From: Cyclobacterium marinum DSM 745
GTDB lineage: Bacteria; Bacteroidota; Bacteroidia; Cytophagales; Cyclobacteriaceae
Direction: 5' to 3'
Assembly: GCF_000222485.1 (NCBI RefSeq)
Contig: NC_015914.1
Location: 3,048,501 to 3,112,500 of the forward strand
Length of the DNA stretch: 64,000 bases
Shown: one piece after another, positions 55,901 to 63,520 of the stretch
Numbering within the stretch: the stretch's first letter is position 1
Layout: each line of letters begins with the position of its first letter
Translations under genes and position numbers: made by a program
The notes under the pieces: generated by a model
Told to the model about the DNA's origin: nothing
What the model saw: only the letters and a program-made list of their open reading frames with translations
The model's database searches: none

Positions 55901-56458
55901 TTTATTAAATCTAGAGGGATGGCTTGTAGTGTTTATGGGTCTCAGTACTTGATGGATGGACTATATAATGCAGGAGAAGCAGATTATGCGCTGGAGCTAA
56001 TGACTGCTACACATGACCGTAGTTGGTATAACATGATTGCGATTGGGTCTACTGTTACCCTTGAAGCATGGGACATGAAATACAAGCCTAACTCAGATTG
56101 GAACCATGCTTGGGGAGCTGTTCCCGGTAATATTGTTGCACGTAAAATGTGGGGTATTGTGCCTAAAACTCCGGGAGCAGGATTGCTGGAAATCAAACCC
56201 CAATTGGGTAGTTTGACAGCCACAGAAATTACCGTTCCTTTTATAACCGGAAAGGTGAATGCTTCCTACAAAAAAGTTAACAACCGTTTGCAACGCTATA
56301 TTTTTGATTTACCACCAAATGTATCAGCGGAATTGCTACTGGAGTACAATGCGGGTGATGCGATCTCCCTGAATGGAGAAAAGGTAAATAAAAGTTTCGG
56401 TTCCATAAGGCTTTCCCCGGGGAAAAATGAAATTTTGCTTCAGGTCAATTCATTTTAA
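52958..56458 (+). CDS. Secreted sulfatase / alpha-L-rhamnosidase fusion
   Basis: 1166 residues. Signal peptide [20 protein letters not shown]. Sulfatase (about 30-490): [21 protein letters not shown] with two metal Asp, the formylglycine site CAASR (Cys 78), and [21 protein letters not shown] with the second metal pair. From about 500 a GH78-type rhamnosidase: an N-terminal beta domain ([27 protein letters not shown], then [13 protein letters not shown]), a middle sheet domain, an (alpha/alpha)6 core with [23 protein letters not shown], and a C-terminal beta domain ending in [11 protein letters not shown]. Sulfated L-rhamnose is the repeating sugar of the green-algal polysaccharide ulvan, and a dual sulfatase-rhamnosidase is known in marine Bacteroidota ulvan loci. 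The substrate is inferred. Confidence 0.85.
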   Translation: [1166 protein letters not shown]

Positions 56459-56605
56459 TAGGAACCTTTTAAATCATGGTTTTGTAAAAATAGACAGGTA
56501 TATTTCAATGCATGCTCTTTTGAGATTTTAAATAAGAGTCTGTAATAGAAGTTCTATTTCGGGTTTATCAGTAATTGCATCGATGTTTTAGGCTGAAACT
56601 ATCAT

Positions 56606-57496
56606 ATGGGAGCACACCACCATCACCACCATCAATCAGGGAAAAATCTGAAAATCGCATTTTTTTTAAATCTGGGATTTACCCTTTTGGAAATTGTAGG
56701 TGGATTGTATGTAAATAGTATTTCAATCATTTCAGATGCTGTACATGACCTTGGAGATAGTCTTGCCTTAGGGTCAGCTTGGTATTTGGATAAAAAGGCA
56801 GGGCAAAGATCCGATGCGAAATTTTCATTTGGCTACTCTCGATTTTCGCTGTTAGGTGCCCTTATCAATAGTCTGGTATTAATTGGAGGCTCTGTGTTTG
56901 TAATTAGTGAAGCGGTTGGTCGCTTGCTAAACCCGGAGCAATCAGATGCTGAAGGAATGTTTTATTTTGCCATATTAGGTATACTTGTCAATGGTTATGC
57001 AGCATGGAAAATGAGTGGAGGAAAAACCCTGAATGAGAAAGTGGTTTCTTGGCATTTGCTTGAAGATGTTTTAGGTTGGGTAGCAGTTTTGATTGTAGCA
57101 ATTGTTTTGTATTTCAAGGATATACCCTATTTAGATCCTGCTCTTTCTCTGTTTATAACGGCATATATTTTATGGGGAGTAGTGGGAAGATTGAAGGAGA
57201 CTTTGTATGTGTTTCTCCAAGGGGTCCCCAAAGAAATTGATTTGGTGAAAATTGAGAAAGAATTACTTTCTATCGACCATGTGCAATCCCTACATCATAC
57301 CCATATTTGGTCTTTGGAGGGCGAACATCATGTTTTCTCTACTCATTTGAAACTGGAGAGAATTGACTCTTTTGATAATATATTAAGTGTTAAAAATGAA
57401 GCGAAGACCCTTTTGAAAAAATACCATTTTAAACATTTTACTATTGAGACTGAATTGGATACTGAGAATTGCACCTTGATTTCAGAGGATAATTAG
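56606..57496 (+). CDS. Cation diffusion facilitator (zinc/cobalt/cadmium exporter), CzcD-like
   Basis: 296 residues. The N terminus MGAHHHHHHQSG is a natural His cluster that likely binds metal in the cytosol. Six membrane helices follow; TM2 carries SIISDAVHDLGDSLALG (metal-site Asp/His/Asp) and TM5 HLLEDVLGWVAVL (His-x-x-x-Asp), as in zinc-transporting CDFs. The C-terminal ferredoxin-like domain (VQSLHHTHIWSLEGEHHVFSTHLKLE) has the extra His expected for dimer metal binding. Exports divalent metal by proton antiport. Confidence 0.93.
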   Translation: MGAHHHHHHQSGKNLKIAFFLNLGFTLLEIVGGLYVNSISIISDAVHDLGDSLALGSAWYLDKKAGQRSDAKFSFGYSRFSLLGALINSLVLIGGSVFVISEAVGRLLNPEQSDAEGMFYFAILGILVNGYAAWKMSGGKTLNEKVVSWHLLEDVLGWVAVLIVAIVLYFKDIPYLDPALSLFITAYILWGVVGRLKETLYVFLQGVPKEIDLVKIEKELLSIDHVQSLHHTHIWSLEGEHHVFSTHLKLERIDSFDNILSVKNEAKTLLKKYHFKHFTIETELDTENCTLISEDN

Positions 57497-57897
57497 TTCG
57501 GCTTAGGGACCTCAATTTGTTAGTAGGTGAACTTTAGAAATTGGCGGTGTAGGGCTTTAAAATATCCATTAAATGTTAAGTAGAATTATCGAAAGCCTCG
57601 CTTTCACTGCACCGGTTAAATGAAAATTATGCGATGGATTTTTTCATCTTTTATTTTTAGGACTTTATGATAATTTCAATTTTGTTTAATCTGTTGAATA
57701 GACACTTTCAGTTTGTTAAGGAAATGAAATGCGTGGAAAAGAGATAGATATCTATTATATTTTTTATATTGAATAAGATTATCGGGAGTTGGCCTCTAGT
57801 AGCTCTTAGGTATACAGCATCAATTAAGGTTACCCAAAGAATCTTAATAATTGACAACTTTTGATGATATTCCATTTTAAACCTATAAAAACAAGCC
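57497..57897. other. 401-base intergenic region without a recognisable feature
   Basis: AT-rich spacer between the CDF gene and the dienelactone hydrolase gene. I found no open frame longer than a few codons with credible features, no exact promoter match, no terminator with a T tract and no RNA structure I can name. Confidence 0.5.
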
Positions 57898-58785
57898 ATG
57901 AAAGACTTAAAAAAGGAAGACCTTGACCAAGAAGTTTTTGATCTATATGACGATTATGCACACAGTAGGATAGAGCGAAGAGAGTTTGTAAACAAGCTTT
58001 CCAAATTTGCGGTTGGGGGGTTAACAGTGTCTGCAATAATGGGATTTTTAATGCCAAATTATGCCAAAACTAGTCGATTTTCTGCTGTAGATCCTCGGCT
58101 TATTGAAGAGACCATCACTTATGATTCCCCAAAAGGCGCCGGAAAAATGAAAGCCCTTTTGGTCCGTCCAAAGGAAGTAAAAGGTAAATTGCCGGGCATA
58201 GTGGTGGTGCACGAAAACAGAGGGCTGAACCCTTACATCGAAGATACAGCAAGGCAGGCTGCTTTGGATGGGTTTATTGCTTTGGCACCTGATGCCTTGT
58301 CACCTATGGGTGGATACCCTGGTACGGATGATGAGGGAAGAACGATGCAGGGCAAAAGAGATAGAGAAGAAATGCTTCAGGATTTTATCGCCGGATTTGA
58401 GACACTGAAAGGCCACGAGGATTGCACAGGGAAAGTAGGGGTAGTTGGTTTTTGTTTTGGAGGTTGGGTTTCCAATATGATGGCTGTGAGGGTGCCTGAT
58501 CTTGCTGCAGCGGTTCCATTTTATGGAGGTCAACCAACTGCCGAAGAAACTGCAAAAATACAGGCTCCTTTAATGTTGCACTTTGCGGAATTGGATAAAC
58601 GCGTAAATGCGGGTTGGCCGGACTATGAGGAAGCTTTAAAGGCAAATAATAAATCCTACCTGGCCTATATGTATCCCGAAGTGAATCATGGTTTTCATAA
58701 CCATTCTACGCCACGATATGATGAGGCTGCAGCCAAACTTGCATGGGGAAGAACCATTGATTTTTTTAGGGAAAAATTGCGTTGA
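57898..58785 (+). CDS. Dienelactone hydrolase family protein, probably Tat-exported
   Basis: 295 residues. A 25-residue acidic N-terminal extension precedes [28 protein letters not shown], a Tat-like RRxF signal or membrane anchor. The alpha/beta hydrolase follows: [22 protein letters not shown], nucleophile elbow GFCFGGWV (Cys nucleophile, typical of dienelactone hydrolases), [23 protein letters not shown] (Asp) and [16 protein letters not shown] (His). The family hydrolyses dienelactones and other esters. Substrate unknown. Confidence 0.9.
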   Translation: MKDLKKEDLDQEVFDLYDDYAHSRIERREFVNKLSKFAVGGLTVSAIMGFLMPNYAKTSRFSAVDPRLIEETITYDSPKGAGKMKALLVRPKEVKGKLPGIVVVHENRGLNPYIEDTARQAALDGFIALAPDALSPMGGYPGTDDEGRTMQGKRDREEMLQDFIAGFETLKGHEDCTGKVGVVGFCFGGWVSNMMAVRVPDLAAAVPFYGGQPTAEETAKIQAPLMLHFAELDKRVNAGWPDYEEALKANNKSYLAYMYPEVNHGFHNHSTPRYDEAAAKLAWGRTIDFFREKLR

Positions 58786-58900
58786 AAATCTATATTTTTG
58801 AGTTAATTGGCTGGTGAGAATCATATAGGAGGTTTTTTTGAGCCGAACGAAATTAATTCTGTATCGGGTCTATTGGCCTGATTCATTAAAATTTGTTAAA

Positions 58901-60250
58901 ATGAAAGTTATTTTTTTTGGATTTCTTTTGTCTTGGGCCTTGACCGGTTTTTCTCAAGTGACGACTATCACACGAAACCCTGAGATTCAAGAAATGACAG
59001 GGCTGGTCTCTTCTGATAGTTTGGAGAAATACCTAAACGGTCTGGTTGCATTTGGTACCCGTCACTCGTTAAGTGAAGATGCAGAGAATAGGGGGATTGA
59101 GGCAGCCAGGAAATATGTTTTGGCAAAATTCAAGTCATTTGAGCGTCAATCCAAAGGCAGGCTTAGTTCAAAGATCGATTACTTCACTGTTTATCCCGAC
59201 GGAAAAAGGGTAAACAAGGAAGTGAAAATGGGCAATGTAATGGCTACGCTCAAAGGGATTGACCCGGATGATGATAGGGTTTTTGTGGTGAGCGGGCATA
59301 TTGATAGCAGGGTTTCAGATATCATGAACCATGAGAGTGATGCACCCGGTGCGAATGATGATGGATCCGGAGTGGTGGCTTTAATAGAGATGGTAAGGAT
59401 TATGTCCAAACGTGGTTTTCCTGCCACCATAGTTTTTGTGGCTGTATCGGGAGAAGAACAAGGTTTGATAGGCGCTAGTCATTTGGCCAAAAAAGCCAAT
59501 GAGAAACATTGGAATTTGGTAGCAATGATCAACAATGACATGATTGGCAATAGCCAGTCAAGTGGTACAGGAATTAGGGACAATACAAAGTTAAGGGTCT
59601 TCAGTGAAGGAGTTCCCCATTATGAAACGGAGAATATGGCGGTCCTTAGGCAGCGCACCAATGCAGAGAATGACAGTAAGTCAAGGCAACTTGCCCGGTA
59701 TATCAAAGAGGTGGCTGAACGATATGTTGATCATCTGGAAATAAAATTGATTTACAGAAATGATCGGTTTTTAAGAGGAGGAGACCACACTCCATTTTCC
59801 AGAGAAGGGTTTACCGCTGTACGGCTTTGTGAAATGAATGAAAATTATACACAGCAGCATCAGGACCTAAGAGTAGCTGATGGAATTGCCTATGGGGACA
59901 AAGTGGAAAATGTTGATTTTGAATACCTGCGAAAAAATACGGCTGCCAACCTAGCGGTTTTGGCAAGTCTGGCAGGAGCGCCATCTGTACCTCAAAATGT
60001 TGGAGTACGCATAAGTGAACTTACAAATAGTACTCAATTGGTTTGGGAGAAACCAAAACATGGGAAGGTTGCAGGTTATTATGTTTTACTTCGGGAAACC
60101 AGCGCCTCAATGTGGGAAAAGAAATTTTACACCAATGAAACAGCTATCGATTTGCCTTATTCAAAAGACAATTACTTTTTTGCTGTTCAAGCAGTAGGGG
60201 AAAATGGTCAAGAAAGCCTTGCTGTATTTCCTAAGCCCGTACGAGATTAG
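58901..60250 (+). CDS. Secreted M28 family zinc aminopeptidase with C-terminal FN3-like domain
   Basis: 449 residues from ATG 58901 (signal peptide VIFFGFLLSWALTGFSQ); a TTG at 58838 lies in frame after an AGGAGG but would spoil the signal. The two-zinc peptidase core shows VVSGHIDSRVS, PGANDDGSGVVALIEM, SGEEQGLIGASHLAKK, NNDMIGNSQSSGTG and GGDHTPFSREGF (His/Asp/Glu ligands). From about residue 365 a fibronectin-type-III-like domain (PQNVGVRISELTNSTQLVWEKPK...GYYVLLR) may help substrate or surface binding. Confidence 0.9.
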   Translation: MKVIFFGFLLSWALTGFSQVTTITRNPEIQEMTGLVSSDSLEKYLNGLVAFGTRHSLSEDAENRGIEAARKYVLAKFKSFERQSKGRLSSKIDYFTVYPDGKRVNKEVKMGNVMATLKGIDPDDDRVFVVSGHIDSRVSDIMNHESDAPGANDDGSGVVALIEMVRIMSKRGFPATIVFVAVSGEEQGLIGASHLAKKANEKHWNLVAMINNDMIGNSQSSGTGIRDNTKLRVFSEGVPHYETENMAVLRQRTNAENDSKSRQLARYIKEVAERYVDHLEIKLIYRNDRFLRGGDHTPFSREGFTAVRLCEMNENYTQQHQDLRVADGIAYGDKVENVDFEYLRKNTAANLAVLASLAGAPSVPQNVGVRISELTNSTQLVWEKPKHGKVAGYYVLLRETSASMWEKKFYTNETAIDLPYSKDNYFFAVQAVGENGQESLAVFPKPVRD

Positions 60251-60284
60251 GAAGATAAAGTGCTGCTTAGGTGGGTAGATTAGC

Positions 60285-61841
60285 TTAATATGCGAAATTT
60301 AGCAAATGAGCTGCCGAAAAGGTTTTAAATACCTTATTGAAGTAATCACAGTATTCAGCAAACATCCCCGGATTATTGCAGTCCATACCGGTTGATATCG
60401 CAAATGCAACTACCTCTGCCGGAATAGGTATGGTGGCAATTGACATAAAAGTCTTTTCTTCCGTCATCAGTAGGGTCATGTATACATAGAGGCCGTATTG
60501 AAGGCCATCTTGCCCCATAAGGTATTCGTTACCTAAGGATAATATCCACGCTATCTTCCTTCCTCCATCAAATTCATTCCAAAGAGAGTAGTCCGTATCA
60601 ATGGTGAAACCACTAACTCCGAAGCGCATCACAAAGTTTTGATTGATAATTTCACCAACAGCGACCATAAGGTCTTCAAAGTTGGTCTGAGAAAAATCAT
60701 TTTGTACACCGTAAAAGTAAAGTTGCATGTCATTATTATCCGGGTTAATTGCCTGAAAGGCTTCTTCTGCAGGATTGTACATAAGTGAGATGCCTTCAGG
60801 TACAGCAATGACGACCCCTGTACTGATGTCTTCATAAATATCAAAACGCATGGCCTCATAATCCAATTGAATATTCATATCCAACTCAAATTCATCAGAA
60901 AGCATGAGTAGGTTTTCAGGATCATCTGTAGATTCGATCATTTCCGTGAGGGACCTGTTCTTTGTAGGGTGAAATTCAAAACCGGCAGCTTTCACCGGAG
61001 CAATCGTTGCTGAATTAAATTCTGAGTTAGGAAAAAAAGTCTTATTGGTTTGAGTGAGATTTCCCTCATTTTCAGGAAAGTCAATGGTAGCTTCAGCGGA
61101 AAAAAGTTGACGCAAGTTTTCAAAACCATTGGGGAGGGAATTTGTTGACGAGTTTTCCAATTCGGTTAAATATCCTGCAGGGATAATCCAGCTTACATTG
61201 CTGGCGCCTTTTTCAAGTCCACCATCTCCAATTCCAATGAGCTTGCCCTGTGAGTCAAATACCGGGGCTCCGGAAAATCCGGGCAAGAGGCTTCCTTCGA
61301 GGTATAGTATATTGAGGTCAAGGGCAGGGAATCCTATTTTTGCAAGGGCTTCTTTGTCCTTTTTAGGTATCAGATGACTGAGTGTTTCAGGATTTACATA
61401 TCCTTTTTTCATTTGCCTGGAAGAACTTCCGGTGGCACCGCCATTGTACCCAATTGCAAAGACATCCGTTCCAAATTTCACCTTTGTAGGGTTAAATTGG
61501 CTAAGGGGGGCCACTGTTGACGGAGGAGGGGCCTGTCCTTCAATTAATTCCAAAAGAACCAAATCGGCTTTTTGAAGTACTTTTTTTATCCTTGCCTTTC
61601 GCCAGGCTTGGCCTTGGTACAATATTCTTATTTCACCGCTTCGACTCATGCCATGAAGGGAAGTAACCACTTGATTCGGTGTTTTCCAAACAAAACCCGT
61701 TAAGGCATTGGAAGTATTGTTTTGTACCGGGACGATAACCTTCACCAGAGCATTTTTCACTTTATCCGGATCAAATTGCCTGGCAACAATTTTAAAGGAG
61801 AGTAACGATGACAGGGCGAGACACCAAATTATTTTATTCAT
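60285..61841 (-). CDS. Secreted trypsin-like serine protease with unknown C-terminal domain
   Basis: 518 residues. Signal peptide IIWCLALSSLLSFKIVARQ. A chymotrypsin-fold domain spans about 20-230: catalytic His in VVTSLHGMSR, Asp in QKADLVLLEL, and Ser in LLPGFSGAPVFDSQGKLIGIGDGG (G-F-S-G-A-P variant of GNSGGP). Residues about 290-518 do not match a domain I know; they contain LLMLSDEFELDMNIQLDYEAMRFDIYEDIS and a Cys-containing tail. Its start overlaps the upstream gene by 8 bases, so it is translationally coupled to a membrane protein. Confidence 0.82.
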   Translation of the reverse strand: MNKIIWCLALSSLLSFKIVARQFDPDKVKNALVKVIVPVQNNTSNALTGFVWKTPNQVVTSLHGMSRSGEIRILYQGQAWRKARIKKVLQKADLVLLELIEGQAPPPSTVAPLSQFNPTKVKFGTDVFAIGYNGGATGSSSRQMKKGYVNPETLSHLIPKKDKEALAKIGFPALDLNILYLEGSLLPGFSGAPVFDSQGKLIGIGDGGLEKGASNVSWIIPAGYLTELENSSTNSLPNGFENLRQLFSAEATIDFPENEGNLTQTNKTFFPNSEFNSATIAPVKAAGFEFHPTKNRSLTEMIESTDDPENLLMLSDEFELDMNIQLDYEAMRFDIYEDISTGVVIAVPEGISLMYNPAEEAFQAINPDNNDMQLYFYGVQNDFSQTNFEDLMVAVGEIINQNFVMRFGVSGFTIDTDYSLWNEFDGGRKIAWILSLGNEYLMGQDGLQYGLYVYMTLLMTEEKTFMSIATIPIPAEVVAFAISTGMDCNNPGMFAEYCDYFNKVFKTFSAAHLLNFAY

Positions 61842-62703
61842 GGTCGAAAATTTTAATCAGCGAATGAAGAATCATTTCCACTTCACTTGGTGTAAATTGA
61901 TTTTTTAGTCCATTTAATACTTCAGGCCAAGGAGCCTTGGATTTTTCAAAGGCAAGGCTCATTTCATTTAGGCTACTATTTTGATTGATTTGTGTGATAT
62001 CCTTTCCCACTTTTACGCTAGTGGAAGGGCTTTGGTAGTCACCACAAAAATTGTCTTTTAATATCAATAATGTTTTGGTTCCCAGAGGTTCAGTAAGGTC
62101 GTTTTTAAAATTGATTGCCCATTGTTCCCAAATTCCACCAGCCGAGAGAAAAGTATTGTGGATTTCTGCAGGGGCAGTTTCGGAATTGGCATATTCCAAT
62201 AAATCGCATGCTTCAATTGTAAATTCAGTGGAGTAAAGCACATTGGCCTCTCTTTTGGCGATGGTGGAATCTGCCTTGATATAACCTGTAATAAAATTTC
62301 TGGCTTCACTATCTGAATAACCAATTTCAAGATAGTCATTCATTTTATCCGCTAGACTGGGTGCAAAAGGATTGTTAGCGCGAATATAAAGGCCTATTAA
62401 AATACCCACTACGGAAAAGAGACCAAAAGAACCTATTCGCAGACTTTTGATTGGATCCAAGAATTTTTCGTTCAATCCAACCAAAATAGCCAATAAAGAA
62501 GAAATAGTACCGATTACGCCACTCACTACAGGGGAGACTGATAATCCCAATAGCAAGCCTAAAAATGCGCCAATCCCTAATCCATTGAAAATAGCAGCAA
62601 AGGCCTGAAACATTCCGGGTTTATAACTCCCTTGTCCATCGGGGATCAAATCTTTCAATGGTTTATTCGAGGAATTGCTTGTGGTGGGGTTCTGCTCTTC
62701 CAT
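61834..62703 (-). CDS. Membrane protein of unknown function coupled to the trypsin-like protease
   Basis: 289 residues. The first 30 are polar, Asn/Ser-rich and Pro-rich; about three hydrophobic helices follow (residues roughly 32-105: FQAFAAIFNGLGIGAFLGLL, VVSGVIGTISSLLAILVGLN, IGSFGLFSVVGILIGLY). The remaining 180 residues are soluble, acidic and have two isolated Cys (EACDLLEYAN, NFCGDYQSP). I recognise no family. It overlaps the protease gene by 8 bases and precedes it, so the pair probably acts together in the envelope, for example as anchor or regulator and protease. This is inferred. Confidence 0.7.
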   Translation of the reverse strand: MEEQNPTTSNSSNKPLKDLIPDGQGSYKPGMFQAFAAIFNGLGIGAFLGLLLGLSVSPVVSGVIGTISSLLAILVGLNEKFLDPIKSLRIGSFGLFSVVGILIGLYIRANNPFAPSLADKMNDYLEIGYSDSEARNFITGYIKADSTIAKREANVLYSTEFTIEACDLLEYANSETAPAEIHNTFLSAGGIWEQWAINFKNDLTEPLGTKTLLILKDNFCGDYQSPSTSVKVGKDITQINQNSSLNEMSLAFEKSKAPWPEVLNGLKNQFTPSEVEMILHSLIKIFDHE

Positions 62704-63032
62704 TACTTGAAGTGTTTGGTTAAAGAAATGTAATGGTAGAAAATGTGGTTGTCTTTACTCTAATTTAATAAAAAATACGGAATAGTATGAATTTTAATGA
62801 TTTATTTCGTTTCCTAATCTTTCTCCTTTTTAGGATAAGGGTCGGATTTGCTTCAATAAAAAATGCAAGTGAGACCTTTGTAGCTGAATAATGTGGGGTT
62901 ATATATTTAGGTATGATTACTGCTTTAGTATTTATACTATTGAGTAGCTCCATATAGGAGGAATATATATATTGGGTTAGCATCTTTTTTGGTAATCGTT
63001 TAGTGAATTTTGTAAAATTATAACAGGTAGGT
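62704..63032. other. 329-base intergenic region, no confident feature
   Basis: AT-rich spacer between divergent genes. A possible 34-codon frame (62787-62891) begins MNFNDLFRFLIFLLF with no family resemblance. An AGGAGG string at 62956-62961 is isolated and no gene follows it. No terminator or exact promoter match was found. Confidence 0.45.
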
Positions 63033-63314
63033 ATGAAATATTATATGTTAACTTATTTCTTAGCAGAAGACTATATGCAAAAAAGAGGGGGATTTAGAAA
63101 AGATCACTTGTCCCTTGCAGATAAGTTTTATAGAAAAGGTGTGTTATTGATGGGGGGTGCCCTTTCAAGGCCCGCAGATAAAGCGGTTTTGATTTTCCAT
63201 TCTGAAGGAGAAAATGATGCCAAGGATTTTGTAAATGCGGATCCTTATGTTACGAATGGACTTGTAGAAAGTTGGGAATTGAGAGAATGGAATGTTGTAG
63301 TAGGGGTGGTATAA
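63033..63314 (+). CDS. YCII-related (YciI-like) protein
   Basis: 93 residues, a small ferredoxin-like dimeric protein. MKYYMLTYFLAEDYMQKRGGFRKDHL, then GVLLMGGALSRPADKAVLIFHSEGENDAKDFVNADPYVTNGLVESWELREWNVV matches the YCII pattern, with the conserved His (KDHL) and Asp (NADPYV) proposed as active-site residues. Function is unknown in most cases. Confidence 0.87.
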   Translation: MKYYMLTYFLAEDYMQKRGGFRKDHLSLADKFYRKGVLLMGGALSRPADKAVLIFHSEGENDAKDFVNADPYVTNGLVESWELREWNVVVGVV

Positions 63315-63505
63315 AGGATTAATGGGTCTCCGATTAAGAGGATCTATTCATTTAATGGTCCATTGGGCATAGGTATGTGCTTGCTTTATTTTATTTAATT
63401 TTATATATTCATCATGTATTAATTTTATTTTAATGTTTTTTTAAAGGTTAACACTGTTTTATTTTAAATGTATTTTTATTGATTATAAAATATTTTGTAG
63501 GAATT

Positions 63506-63513
63506 TAATTTTG
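63506..63513 (+). promoter_or_regulatory. -7 promoter element of the terminal surface-protein gene
   Basis: TAATTTTG matches TAnnTTTG, but lies only 7 bases before the ATG at 63521, so the transcript would be nearly leaderless. No -33 element is found, so the call is weak. Confidence 0.3.
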
Positions 63514-63520
63514 TTTTAAG

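Noticed and set aside
56606..56645. Possibility that the hexahistidine is an engineered tag or vector contamination
   Set aside because: The reading frame continues into a complete CDF transporter with natural flanks, mixed His codons and no linker or vector sequence.
58822..58840. AGGAGG followed by an in-frame TTG upstream of the M28 peptidase; the 11-mer CATATAGGAGG recurs at 62951
   Set aside because: The TTG start would place 21 polar residues before the signal peptide; Bacteroidota rarely use Shine-Dalgarno sites; the second copy is not followed by a gene. Treated as coincidence.
60285..62703. Anti-phage defence interpretation of the protease/membrane pair
   Set aside because: The protease has a signal peptide and is exported, there are no other defence genes, no mobile element and no known effector domain; no support beyond gene pairing.
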